Shown here piece after piece: positions 1 to 8,020 of a stretch of 12,928 nucleotides of DNA. Every line of letters begins with the position of its first letter. Within the stretch, counting starts at the first letter, position 1. The notes beneath the pieces were generated by a model. That model made no database searches and had not been told where the DNA came from. It was given only the letters and a program-made list of their open reading frames with translations. Position numbers and translations under genes: made by a program. Source of the stretch: Paracoccaceae bacterium (GTDB lineage: Bacteria > Pseudomonadota > Alphaproteobacteria > Rhodobacterales > Rhodobacteraceae); NCBI GenBank assembly GCA_019090405.1, contig JAHRVZ010000211.1, forward strand, positions 1 through 12,928, read 5' to 3'.

Positions 1-28
1 CTGACCATCAGACACCTGACCATCAGGT
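1..28. repeat. Two copies of an 11-base near-palindrome
   Basis: CTGACCATCAG occurs at 1-11 and again at 16-26, so the copies are 15 bases apart. Each has arms CTGA/TCAG around a three-base centre. The second copy extends to a 15-base palindrome (ACCTGA-cca-TCAGGT, 14-28). It lies about 80 bases upstream of the aminotransferase start. It could be a paired operator for that gene, or part of the end of a gene outside the window. The left edge of the window cuts off its context, so no regulator can be named. Confidence 0.4.
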
Positions 29-108
29 ATGGGGCGGATATGCAAACAAGGATTGACCCCAGCCGGGATAAGCGCTCAATAAACATGTCCTTACAATGAA
101 AGAATCCA

Positions 109-1257
109 ATGCGAAACTCAACCCGCGCCGACGTTGATCCCTTCATCGTGATGGACGTCATGGAGGCCGCCCGCAAAGCCGAAGAAAGCGGGCGTCACAT
201 TATCCATATGGAGGTCGGACAGCCCGGAACCGGCGCCCCTAAAGGTGCCGCCAAAGCACTGTCTCAGGCCTTAAAAACAGACGCATTGGGCTATACTGTG
301 GCGCTGGGTCTGCCGGCATTGCGCAGGCGTATCGCGCGGATGTATGGGGATTGGTACAATGTCGATCTGAACCCGGATCGCGTGGTTATAACACCCGGAT
401 CATCGGGCGGTTTCCTGCTGGCGTTTACGGCTTTGTTTGATAGCGGAGATCGCGTTGGTGTCGGGGCACCGGGCTATCCATCCTATCGCCAAATCCTAAG
501 CGCGCTTGGATTGGTACCGGTGGATTTACCCACCGCGCCTGAAAACCGGCTGCAACCGGTTCCTGCCGATTTTAGCGGGCTTGATCTGGCTGGATTGATG
601 GTGGCCTCGCCTGGGAACCCAACCGGCACGATGCTTGACCGCTCGTCTATGTCTGCGCTGATTGACGCCACCCGGGCGATGGGGGCGTCGTTCATATCGG
701 ACGAAATTTACCATGGCATCGAATATGAAGCCAAAGCTGTCACCGCGCTGGAACTGACAGACGAGGTTTACGTTATCAATTCATTCTCAAAGTACTTCAG
801 CATGACCGGCTGGCGCGTTGGCTGGATGGTGGTGCCCGAAGATCAGGTGCGGGTGGTGGAACGCATTGCCCAGAACATGTTTATCTGCGCGCCGCATGCC
901 AGTCAGCTGGTCGCGCTGGCGGCGATGGATTGTGATGAAGAACTACAGGGCAACTTAAAGGTATATGCCGCCAACCGCGCGCTGATGCTTAGTGGTTTGC
1001 CGCGCGCCGGGTTTACCAATATCGCGCCACCAGATGGGGCGTTTTATGTTTACGCAGATGTGTCAGACCTAACAAACGATAGCCGCGCCTTTGCGGCCGA
1101 GATTTTGGACAAGGTCGGGGTTGCGGTGACGCCGGGGCTTGATTTTGATCCTGTGCGCGGGGCAACAACATTGCGGTTTTCGTATGCACGCGCGACAGCG
1201 GACATAAAAGAAGGGCTGACGCGACTGGCAAAGTTCATGGCCGAGCGGAAAAAGTGA
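109..1257 (+). CDS. Class I/II pyridoxal-phosphate aminotransferase
   Basis: This is a fold-type I, PLP-dependent aminotransferase of 382 residues, close to the usual size for the aspartate aminotransferase superfamily, and probably cytosolic. Family landmarks are in order: N170 in SPGNPTG, D198 and Y201 in SDEIYHG (pyridine-ring contacts), the Schiff-base lysine K228 in SFSKYFSMTGWR, phosphate-binding R236, and R356 in TTLRFSYA, which should bind the substrate carboxylate. These establish the enzyme class but not the amino donor; annotation as an aspartate- or aromatic-type enzyme would be a guess. The start at 109 has only a weak purine stretch (GAAAGA) ahead of it. An ATG at 96 is out of frame and soon reaches a stop. 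No ORF follows immediately in frame; the cell-wall amidase begins 89 bases after the stop, so cotranscription is possible. The nearest upstream promoter-like match (TTGACC at 53-58) has no good -10 box. Confidence 0.9.
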   Translation: MRNSTRADVDPFIVMDVMEAARKAEESGRHIIHMEVGQPGTGAPKGAAKALSQALKTDALGYTVALGLPALRRRIARMYGDWYNVDLNPDRVVITPGSSGGFLLAFTALFDSGDRVGVGAPGYPSYRQILSALGLVPVDLPTAPENRLQPVPADFSGLDLAGLMVASPGNPTGTMLDRSSMSALIDATRAMGASFISDEIYHGIEYEAKAVTALELTDEVYVINSFSKYFSMTGWRVGWMVVPEDQVRVVERIAQNMFICAPHASQLVALAAMDCDEELQGNLKVYAANRALMLSGLPRAGFTNIAPPDGAFYVYADVSDLTNDSRAFAAEILDKVGVAVTPGLDFDPVRGATTLRFSYARATADIKEGLTRLAKFMAERKK

Positions 1258-1346
1258 GAACCGCAAAAACGATTTACTCAGATAGCCCCGTTTCCATGGG
1301 TGGTCTGATTGGTTATCGTGCGGGCAAAACAACAAGGTTCTTGACT

Positions 1347-2567
1347 ATGTACAGGCTAAGACTGGCGTTGGTTGCGCTTTGGCTGATACCCGCCACGGGA
1401 TTCGCGCAGGACTTTAGCGGGCTGGCGCGGATTGATGCGTCACAAAGTTCGATCACGGATCATGCCGTCGATGGTGTGCAGATTGACCTGCAATTGTCGC
1501 AAGGCGTGCCGTATCGGTTGTTCACACTAGACAATCCGCCACGTTTGGTTCTGGACTTCCAAGAGGTGGATTGGAGCGGTTTGCAACAAGGCCAATTCCT
1601 GAACACCGATCGCATCAAACAGGTTCTGTTCGGCAGCTATGTTCCGGGCTGGTCGCGATTGGTTGCAGAACTAGGCGCACCGATGCAGGTTGCCAGCGCC
1701 GGAATTGTGGTGGATGCCGTCACCGGAGGTGCGCATCTTACAATCACGCTGAACCCGGTGGCGCAGGACATTTTTGCCAGCCAGACCGGTGCTCCGAAAG
1801 ATGCCCGTTGGGATTTGCCTGAACCGGCAGATGTCGATGAAATGCCTGCCAAAGCGGCCGACGCGCCATTGGTCGTGTTTTTAGACCCCGGTCACGGCGG
1901 TATTGATCCGGGCGCCGAAAAGGACGGTGTGATTGAAAAAGACCTGATGCTGACTTTTGCGCGTGAACTGCGCGAAAATTTGTTGCGCGCTGGTGGCTTT
2001 GAAGTGGCGATGACCCGCGATGATGATCAATTTGTATCGTTGGAACGGCGGATATCTTTGGCGCATCAGGCGGGGGCGGATGTGTTCATCTCGCTACATG
2101 CGGATTCGCTTGCCGAAGGGTTGGCACATGGGGCGACAGTGCATGTGTTATCGCGCGACGCCTCTGACGTGGCCAGCGCCAAGCTGGCCGAACGCCATGA
2201 CCGGGGGGATTTGCTGGCAGGTGTAGACCTAAGCCAGGCTGACGATCAGGTCACCGGTATTTTGCTGGATCTCGCCCGGCAGGAAACCCAACCCCGAACC
2301 GAAGCCATGGCCGATGCTTTGGTCTCTGCGATGACGCAGGCCGGAGGGCCGATGAACCGCCGCCCATTGCGATCTGCGGCGTATTCAGTGCTGAAAGCCG
2401 CAGATATTCCGTCGGTTTTGATCGAGATCGGGTTTATGTCCAGTCCGCGTGACCTTGAGAACCTGCAAAATCCGGAATGGCGAGCCAATATGGCGCAGTC
2501 TATCCGTGATGGATTGGTGAATTGGCGCAAAGCGGATTTGGCACAGCGCGCGCTGGTGCGGCAGTAA
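1347..2567 (+). CDS. amiC: Periplasmic N-acetylmuramoyl-L-alanine amidase (AMIN + Amidase_3)
   Basis: This zinc hydrolase cleaves the amide bond between N-acetylmuramic acid and the L-alanine of the stem peptide, and typically acts in septal peptidoglycan splitting. With the ATG at 1347 the protein has 406 residues and a clear Sec signal peptide: MYRLR, a hydrophobic core, then GFA with likely cleavage before Q21. Residues about 25-140 fit the AMIN domain, which targets the enzyme to the cell wall. Residues about 175-395 form Amidase_3, with zinc ligands H183 (DPGHGG), E197 (GVIEKD) and H251 (SLHAD), and catalytic E360 (LIEIGFMSS). The reading frame is open back to a GTG at 1254 that overlaps the aminotransferase stop. 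That start would bury the signal peptide behind 31 residues, so I prefer 1347, which has AAGG 9 bases upstream. The neighbouring PBP supports a cell-wall role. The symbol amiC is assigned by domain architecture; other species use different names. Confidence 0.88.
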   Translation: MYRLRLALVALWLIPATGFAQDFSGLARIDASQSSITDHAVDGVQIDLQLSQGVPYRLFTLDNPPRLVLDFQEVDWSGLQQGQFLNTDRIKQVLFGSYVPGWSRLVAELGAPMQVASAGIVVDAVTGGAHLTITLNPVAQDIFASQTGAPKDARWDLPEPADVDEMPAKAADAPLVVFLDPGHGGIDPGAEKDGVIEKDLMLTFARELRENLLRAGGFEVAMTRDDDQFVSLERRISLAHQAGADVFISLHADSLAEGLAHGATVHVLSRDASDVASAKLAERHDRGDLLAGVDLSQADDQVTGILLDLARQETQPRTEAMADALVSAMTQAGGPMNRRPLRSAAYSVLKAADIPSVLIEIGFMSSPRDLENLQNPEWRANMAQSIRDGLVNWRKADLAQRALVRQ

Positions 2568-2678
2568 TTATGCCTTTAAGAGTATTCAATCTGATCTGTT
2601 TCAGTGAAGCACGGCCAAAGAACAGTGAGTTTCCTTCTATCCCACAGGGTTTCCGGCCATTCTTTGCCATTTCGTGTT

Positions 2679-2707
2679 TTGACCCTTGCGCAGACAGTCC
2701 TTATATT
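2679..2707 (+). promoter_or_regulatory. Sigma70-type promoter for the PBP gene
   Basis: TTGACC (2679-2684) and TATATT (2702-2707) are separated by exactly 17 bases, with five of six consensus matches in each box. Transcription would start near 2714, giving a leader of about 35 bases before the GTG at 2749. The 181-base gap after the amidase therefore appears to contain a dedicated promoter, so the PBP gene need not depend on read-through. Prediction is from sequence only. Confidence 0.65.
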
Positions 2708-2748
2708 GGCCGCTATGTTGTCAGACCCACCTGAATAAAGGCAGTATC

Positions 2749-5301
2749 GTGATCAGGTTCATACTTTCATTCTTTGGGGCGATATTTTCCCTTATAACGC
2801 TGGGCATTCTCGTGATTGCCCTAAGTATTGGTGCGATCTTTTGGGTCTATGGGCGTGATCTGCCCAGCCATGAATCGCTGGCGCAATATAAACCGCCGAC
2901 CATTAGCCGGATTTATTCGGGCAAGGGGCGTATTATTGATGAATTTGCGCAAGAACGTCGGCTGTTCACTCCTACTGACGAAATTCCGGATATCGTGAAA
3001 CAGGCGTTTATTTCGGCAGAAGACAAAAATTTCTATAACCACAAGGGTTATGACATGCGTGGCATCGCCGCTGCTGGCTATGAGGCCATCAAATCGCGCG
3101 GCAAAACCGTGCGTGGCGCGTCAACGATTACCCAGCAGGTGATGAAGAACTTTTTGCTGTCTGGCGACCGCAAACTTGAGCGTAAGATCAAAGAACTGAT
3201 CCTTGCCGCGCGGCTTGAAGAAACGCTGAACAAAGACCAGATTCTTGAACTTTACATGAACGAGATTTTCCTCGGTCAAAATTCTTATGGGGTCGCGGCG
3301 GCGTCGCAGACCTATTTCAACAAAACCCTCGACGAACTGGCCCCGCATGAGGCCGCGTTTTTGGCGTCACTTCCCAAAGCCCCGTCAGATTATCATCCGG
3401 TCAGGCGCAAAGAGCGGCTTTTGGCGCGGCGTGACTATGTGCTTAATGAAATGCGCGAAAACGGTTATTTGACGCAGGCCGCCTATGACATCGAAGTCAA
3501 TCAACCCCTGCTATCGGTTCAAAACGGTGATTTCGCCAGCTTCCGCACGTTGCTTCCGCCCAGGGATTATTTCACCGATGAAATCCGGCGCCAGCTTAGC
3601 GATGATTTCGGCGAAGGCGAGTTTTTCACCGGCGGTTTTACTGTGCGCGCCACCATAGACGAAGAAATGCAGGTTGAGGCAGCTTTAGCCTTGCGAACAT
3701 CGCTGGAAAAATATGACCGGGGGCGGGGGCTGTGGCGTGGTACTGGCGAGACTATCGCGCCAGACCAATTGGCTGACGAAACCCTGTGGCGCGTCGCGCT
3801 TGGTGATCTGGTGTTGTCGCGCGACGTTAATCAGAATGGCCAGTGGTATCCGGCGGTTGTTCTTGAGGTTGGTGCCAAGGATGCGCGCATCGGGATCGAA
3901 GGCGTGGATGACGATGAAGACGGCCATTGGATCGTTGCCAAAGACGTTCAATGGGCGCGCAAAGTGCTGCCTGACGGAAGCAAAGGCAAAAAGGCCAAGG
4001 TCGCCGGTGATCTGCTTGAAGTTGGCGATGTGGTTTATGTGCGCGCCCTGACCAAAGACGAGGACGGATCATTCATCCGCTGGACGCTGCGGCAATTGCC
4101 CGAAGTGCAGGGCGGGTTTGTGGCGATGGATGTAAATACTGGCCGCGTGTTGGCGATGCAGGGTGGGTTTTCCTACCAGGATTCAGTCTTTAACCGCGCC
4201 ACACAGGCGCAACGCCAGCCGGGGTCAAGTTTCAAACCGTTTGTCTATGCGGCGGCTTTGGATAGCGGGTACAGCCCGGCAACCATCGTGGTGGATGCAC
4301 CGATTGAGATCAACACGCCTCAGGGTTTGTGGCGGCCGCGCAATTCCTCGCATAAGTTTTATGGCCCGACACCGCTGCGCACCGGCATTGAACGGTCCCG
4401 GAACCTGATGACCGTGCGTTTGGCGCAAGAGGTATCAATGGCTGTGGTGGCCGGATATGCCGAACGTTTCGGCGTTTATGATGAACTAAGCCCGTTTTTG
4501 GCAAATGCGCTGGGATCGCAGGAAACCACGCTTTACAAAATGGTCGCTGCTTATGCGATGTTTGCCAATGGCGGCGAACGGGTCGAGCCTACTTTAGTTG
4601 ACCGGATTCAGGACCGGTATGGCGAAACCATCTATCGCCATGACCAACGTCGCTGTCTGGATTGTGATTCCGTCAGTTTGCGCAATGACGAACTGCCGCG
4701 AATTGTAAGCAACCGCGATCAGGTGATGGACGCGGTAACGGCCTATCAGCTAACGTCGATGATGAAGGGCGTGGTTGATCGTGGCACCGCATCCGGACAT
4801 GTGAAATTGCCAGTGCCGGTGGCCGGTAAAACCGGCACCACAAACGAGGCCCGCGATGTTTGGTTTATCGGCTTTACCAGCAATATCGTGGCCGGCTGTT
4901 ATATCGGTTATGACCGCCCACGGCCTTTGGGTCGCGGAGCATACGGTGCGTCGATGTGTGGTCCGGTGTTCCAGTCGTTCATGGAAAAGGCGATCGACAA
5001 ATATGGCGGTGGTCCATTTGAAATCCCCCCTGGTGGACATTTCATCAAGATTGACCGCTTTTCCGGCGCACGTTTGCCGGATGATGCCAGCGGTGACTAT
5101 GTCGTCGCCGAATATTTCCGCGACGGAGCCGACCCGTTGTTTGGTCTGACCTATGATGGCGGCTTTGCCATGGGGACTGATCTGCCATTGGTACAGGAAA
5201 TGGTCGACAGCGGACGACAGGTGCGCACCTCGACCGGCGGGACCGCTGTGGTTGGTCCCAAGGCGACATTTGGCACCATTAGTTCGGGTGGCCTTTACTG
5301 A
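2749..5301 (+). CDS. mrcA: Class A penicillin-binding protein 1A (transglycosylase/transpeptidase)
   Basis: This bifunctional inner-membrane enzyme polymerises lipid II into glycan strands and cross-links the stem peptides. I chose the GTG at 2749 (AAAGG 7 bases upstream), giving 850 residues. The frame is open to an ATG at 2686, but that lies inside the likely promoter. A single N-terminal membrane anchor spans about residues 3-34. The GT51 transglycosylase domain follows at about 45-220, with the catalytic Glu91 motif EDKNFYNHKG and then RGASTITQQ, RKIKE and ELYMNEIFLG. An inserted OB-like region lies at about 320-450. The transpeptidase domain has S493-x-x-K496 (GSSFKPF), S550-R-N552 and K694-T-G (AGKTGTTN). 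All key residues of both activities are present, so the enzyme should be active and beta-lactam sensitive. It follows a peptidoglycan amidase and precedes prfB by 68 bases. Confidence 0.93.
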   Translation: MIRFILSFFGAIFSLITLGILVIALSIGAIFWVYGRDLPSHESLAQYKPPTISRIYSGKGRIIDEFAQERRLFTPTDEIPDIVKQAFISAEDKNFYNHKGYDMRGIAAAGYEAIKSRGKTVRGASTITQQVMKNFLLSGDRKLERKIKELILAARLEETLNKDQILELYMNEIFLGQNSYGVAAASQTYFNKTLDELAPHEAAFLASLPKAPSDYHPVRRKERLLARRDYVLNEMRENGYLTQAAYDIEVNQPLLSVQNGDFASFRTLLPPRDYFTDEIRRQLSDDFGEGEFFTGGFTVRATIDEEMQVEAALALRTSLEKYDRGRGLWRGTGETIAPDQLADETLWRVALGDLVLSRDVNQNGQWYPAVVLEVGAKDARIGIEGVDDDEDGHWIVAKDVQWARKVLPDGSKGKKAKVAGDLLEVGDVVYVRALTKDEDGSFIRWTLRQLPEVQGGFVAMDVNTGRVLAMQGGFSYQDSVFNRATQAQRQPGSSFKPFVYAAALDSGYSPATIVVDAPIEINTPQGLWRPRNSSHKFYGPTPLRTGIERSRNLMTVRLAQEVSMAVVAGYAERFGVYDELSPFLANALGSQETTLYKMVAAYAMFANGGERVEPTLVDRIQDRYGETIYRHDQRRCLDCDSVSLRNDELPRIVSNRDQVMDAVTAYQLTSMMKGVVDRGTASGHVKLPVPVAGKTGTTNEARDVWFIGFTSNIVAGCYIGYDRPRPLGRGAYGASMCGPVFQSFMEKAIDKYGGGPFEIPPGGHFIKIDRFSGARLPDDASGDYVVAEYFRDGADPLFGLTYDGGFAMGTDLPLVQEMVDSGRQVRTSTGGTAVVGPKATFGTISSGGLY

Positions 5302-5303
5302 CG

Positions 5304-5323
5304 GCTTGCCCGTGCAAGCGGGC
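5304..5323 (+). other. Two overlapping alternative hairpins after the PBP gene
   Basis: Just after the PBP stop, GCTTGC (5304-5309) can pair with GCAAGC (5314-5319) over a CCGT loop. Alternatively GCCCG (5308-5312) can pair with CGGGC (5319-5323). The two stems exclude each other. No T run follows, so this is not a classical intrinsic terminator, and read-through into prfB is likely. It may be only an mRNA 3' structure. Confidence 0.4.
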
Positions 5324-5369
5324 TGTGGTTTATCACCAACATTCAATCCCCTAATCCGCAGGATTCCGC

Positions 5370-6494
5370 ATGCGCGCTGAGACGCAGAACATTGTCGCCG
5401 AAATCGAAAAATCGCTTGCCCTGTTGGCGCAGCGACTGGATTGGGAAACCGCGCCGCACCGGCTTGAGGAATTCAATGCCCGGATCGAAGACCCGAACCT
5501 GTGGGACGACGCGACAGCCGCACAAAAACTGATGCGCAGTCGGCAAATGCTGGTGGATGCGATGGAAACCTATTCCAGTATCAAGCAGGACATGACCGAC
5601 AATGTCGAATTGATCGAGTTGGGCGAGATGGAAGACGACGCCGAAGTGATTGACGAGGCCGAAGTGGCCCTGAAATCGCTGGCCGTCACAGCCGCGAAAA
5701 AAGAGCTTGAGGCATTGCTGGATGGCGAGGCTGATGGCAATGACACCTTTCTTGAGATCAATTCCGGGGCCGGGGGCACAGAAAGTTGCGACTGGGCGTC
5801 GATGCTGGCCCGGATGTATGTCCGTTGGGCCGAAAAGAAGGGCTATAAGGTCGAATTACAGTCTGAAAGTGCGGGCGAAGAGGCCGGGATTAAGTCGGCG
5901 ACCTATAAAATCAGCGGGCAGAACGCCTATGGCTGGTTGAAATCTGAAAGCGGCGTGCATCGACTGGTGCGTATTTCGCCGTTTGATTCTGCGGCCAAGC
6001 GGCATACGTCGTTTAGTTCGATCTGGGTGTATCCAGTGGTGGACGACAACATCGACATCGAAGTGAACCCGGCGGACATTCGTATTGATACCTTCCGGTC
6101 CTCCGGGGCCGGCGGGCAGCACGTGAACACCACGGATTCTGCTGTTCGCATCACCCACCATCCGACCGGAATTGTGGTGACCAGTTCGGTGAAATCCCAA
6201 CACCAGAACCGCGACATTGCAATGAAGGCGCTAAAATCGCGCCTCTATCAACAAGAACTTGACCGGCGGAACGCGGCGATCAACGAGGCCCATGAAAACA
6301 AGGGCGATGCGGGCTGGGGCAACCAGATCCGGTCTTATGTTTTGCAACCCTATCAAATGGTCAAAGATCTGCGCACCAGCTATGAGACATCCGACACCAA
6401 GGGGGTGTTGGATGGTGATCTTGATGCACTGATGGCGGCAACCTTGGCCATGGATGTGGCGGGCAAAAGCCGTGCCGAGGCGCAGGCAGAATAG
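5370..6494 (+). CDS. prfB: Peptide chain release factor 2
   Basis: RF2 recognises UAA and UGA stop codons in the ribosomal A site and triggers release of the finished peptide. The protein has 374 residues. The codon-reading tripeptide S203-P204-F205 is in RISPFDS, which identifies RF2 rather than RF1 (PxT). The universal GGQ (248-250, in SSGAGGQHVNTTDS) is the peptidyl-tRNA hydrolysis loop and carries the glutamine normally methylated by PrmC. The start at 5370 has AGGA 6 bases upstream. The gene reads through in a single frame: the in-frame UGA and +1 frameshift that autoregulate prfB in E. coli are absent from the N-terminal region. Its own stop is TAG, which RF2 does not read. It probably belongs to the transcript of the PBP gene, though a separate promoter inside that gene cannot be excluded. 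Confidence 0.97.
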   Translation: MRAETQNIVAEIEKSLALLAQRLDWETAPHRLEEFNARIEDPNLWDDATAAQKLMRSRQMLVDAMETYSSIKQDMTDNVELIELGEMEDDAEVIDEAEVALKSLAVTAAKKELEALLDGEADGNDTFLEINSGAGGTESCDWASMLARMYVRWAEKKGYKVELQSESAGEEAGIKSATYKISGQNAYGWLKSESGVHRLVRISPFDSAAKRHTSFSSIWVYPVVDDNIDIEVNPADIRIDTFRSSGAGGQHVNTTDSAVRITHHPTGIVVTSSVKSQHQNRDIAMKALKSRLYQQELDRRNAAINEAHENKGDAGWGNQIRSYVLQPYQMVKDLRTSYETSDTKGVLDGDLDALMAATLAMDVAGKSRAEAQAE

Positions 6495-6499
6495 GCCAG

Positions 6500-6538
6500 G
6501 GCGCGTGTGGCACCTTACAACTGGTGCTTGGGCGCGCC
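6500..6538 (+). terminator. Imperfect hairpin after prfB, possible terminator
   Basis: GGCGCG (6500-6505) pairs with CGCGCC (6533-6538). Inside it, GCACC (6510-6514) pairs with GGTGC (6523-6527) over an 8-base loop. The two stems are separated by a small internal loop. The structure starts 5 bases after the prfB stop. Only a short, broken T stretch (CTTTTC near 6548) follows, so termination by this element alone is uncertain. The rest of the 116-base gap to the next gene shows no clear promoter. Confidence 0.4.
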
Positions 6539-6610
6539 ATACTAAAACCTTTTCATTGCGAATATCGACCGTTAGGCTTGCAGGAACTTTCTGACCCAGG
6601 CCGCTGAAAT

Positions 6611-8020
6611 ATGTCTTTGACCCGACGTTCTGCCACCAAACTTTTGTCTGACCTGAACACTGGCAATCTAAGTTCTGTCGAACTGATGCAGGCGACTCTG
6701 GCGCAAATAGAAAAAGTGAACCCTCAGGTTAACGCCATTGTAGCCTTGCGTGACGCAGATGAGTTGATGGCTGAGGCCGCCGCCGCAGATCAGGCCGTAT
6801 CACGCGGGCCGCTGCATGGGTTGCCCATTGCGGTCAAAGATATGGCTGATGTTGCGGGCATCGTGTCGTCGCAGGGTTCGCCGATATTTGCCAATCATGT
6901 CCCGGACAAAGATTCTTTGCTGGCACAACGGATGCGGGACGCTGGCGCCATATTGATCGCTAAAACCAACGTTCCTGAATTTGGCTTGGGATCACATTCG
7001 TTTAATCCGGTCTACGGTGTGACCTGCAATTCTTATGATCTCTCGGTCAGCGCCGGAGGGTCTTCGGGTGGGGCTGCGGTTGCATTGGCCACAGGTATGA
7101 CAGCCCTTGCAGACGGGTCTGATATGATGGGCAGTTTGCGCAATCCTGCTGCATGGAACAATGTCTATGGGTTCCGACCCAGTTTCGGACGAATTCCGGC
7201 TGACCAAAAAGGTGATATTTTCCTGCACAATTTGTCTACGCAGGGCCCCATGGCCCGCAGCCCCAAAGACATCGCAGTTTTGCTTGATGTGATTTCCGGC
7301 CCCGATAGCCGCCATATGCACGGTTATCCGGTGATTGATACGGCTCCGCTAAAGCCTGCCAAGACTAAGGGGCTTCGGATTGGCTGGCTTGGCGATTGGG
7401 GTGGGGCGTTTGTTATGGAAAAGGGTCTGATGGAATTGTCAGAGGCGTCATTGTCGGTGTTTGAAAGCCTGGGCTGTCACATTGAACCTGTTGCGCCGCC
7501 ATTCTCTGCAGAAGAAATGTGGCAAAGCTGGGTAACTTTGCGATCGTGGTCGGTTGCCATGGGGCTGGCGCCGCTGCTGGAGCAAAAAACCAACTTTAAA
7601 GATACCGCGCTATGGGAAATAGAGCGGGGCCTGACGTTTTCAGCTTTGGATGTGCATCGGGCCAGCGAAGTGCGGTCGGCATGGTTCAGAACTGCGGCCG
7701 CGTTATTTGACCTATATGACGTCCTGATCCTGCCAAGCACTCAGGTCTGGCCCTTTGCGACTGAGATACCTTATCCAACAGAAATAGCTGGCCAGACGAT
7801 GGATACCTATCATCGTTGGATGCAGGTTGTGATCCCTGTCAGTCTGATCGGATTGCCCAGTCTGGCGGTGCCCTCAGGATTCGGAGCCGCTGGTTTGCCC
7901 GGTGGTGTGCAGATATTCGGCCCACGCGGCAATGATGCGCAGATTCTGGCAATTGGTGCGGCCTATCACACGGCAACCGAATGGCCACAAAAACATCCTG
8001 CAATGATGGAGGTAGCATGA
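6611..8020 (+). CDS. Amidase-signature family hydrolase
   Basis: This 469-residue protein belongs to the amidase signature family (Ser-cisSer-Lys triad), which hydrolyses amides and related bonds. The triad is visible: Lys76 in the AVKDMAD segment, cis-Ser151 in the glycine/serine loop AGGSSGGAA, and nucleophile Ser175 in MMGSLRNPA. The 24-residue gap between the two serines is the spacing typical of the family. The strand before the nucleophile reads DGSDMMGS rather than the common GTDTGGS. The triad is kept, but the substrate pocket may differ. There is no CXXC or GatA partner context: gatB and gatC are absent nearby, so this is unlikely to be GatA. The substrate is unknown. The start at 6611 has a poor ribosome-binding site. 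The stop overlaps the next start as ATGA, so this gene and the DUF2189 gene are probably translationally coupled. Confidence 0.88.
   Translation: MSLTRRSATKLLSDLNTGNLSSVELMQATLAQIEKVNPQVNAIVALRDADELMAEAAAADQAVSRGPLHGLPIAVKDMADVAGIVSSQGSPIFANHVPDKDSLLAQRMRDAGAILIAKTNVPEFGLGSHSFNPVYGVTCNSYDLSVSAGGSSGGAAVALATGMTALADGSDMMGSLRNPAAWNNVYGFRPSFGRIPADQKGDIFLHNLSTQGPMARSPKDIAVLLDVISGPDSRHMHGYPVIDTAPLKPAKTKGLRIGWLGDWGGAFVMEKGLMELSEASLSVFESLGCHIEPVAPPFSAEEMWQSWVTLRSWSVAMGLAPLLEQKTNFKDTALWEIERGLTFSALDVHRASEVRSAWFRTAAALFDLYDVLILPSTQVWPFATEIPYPTEIAGQTMDTYHRWMQVVIPVSLIGLPSLAVPSGFGAAGLPGGVQIFGPRGNDAQILAIGAAYHTATEWPQKHPAMMEVA

Noticed and set aside
53..81. Promoter for the aminotransferase with TTGACC at 53-58
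   Set aside because: At 17-base spacing the -10 position reads TCAATA, a poor match. I kept it out of the feature list.
1254..1346. Upstream GTG start for the cell-wall amidase, overlapping the aminotransferase stop
   Set aside because: It would place 31 residues in front of a clear signal peptide. The ATG at 1347 gives a standard exported protein.
2686..2748. Upstream ATG start for the PBP gene
   Set aside because: It falls within the predicted promoter, and the extra residues are not membrane- or PBP-like. The GTG at 2749 with AAAGG fits better.
4750..5346. 198-codon open frame on the - strand
   Set aside because: It is the antisense of the transpeptidase region of the PBP gene, with no recognisable domain or ribosome-binding site.
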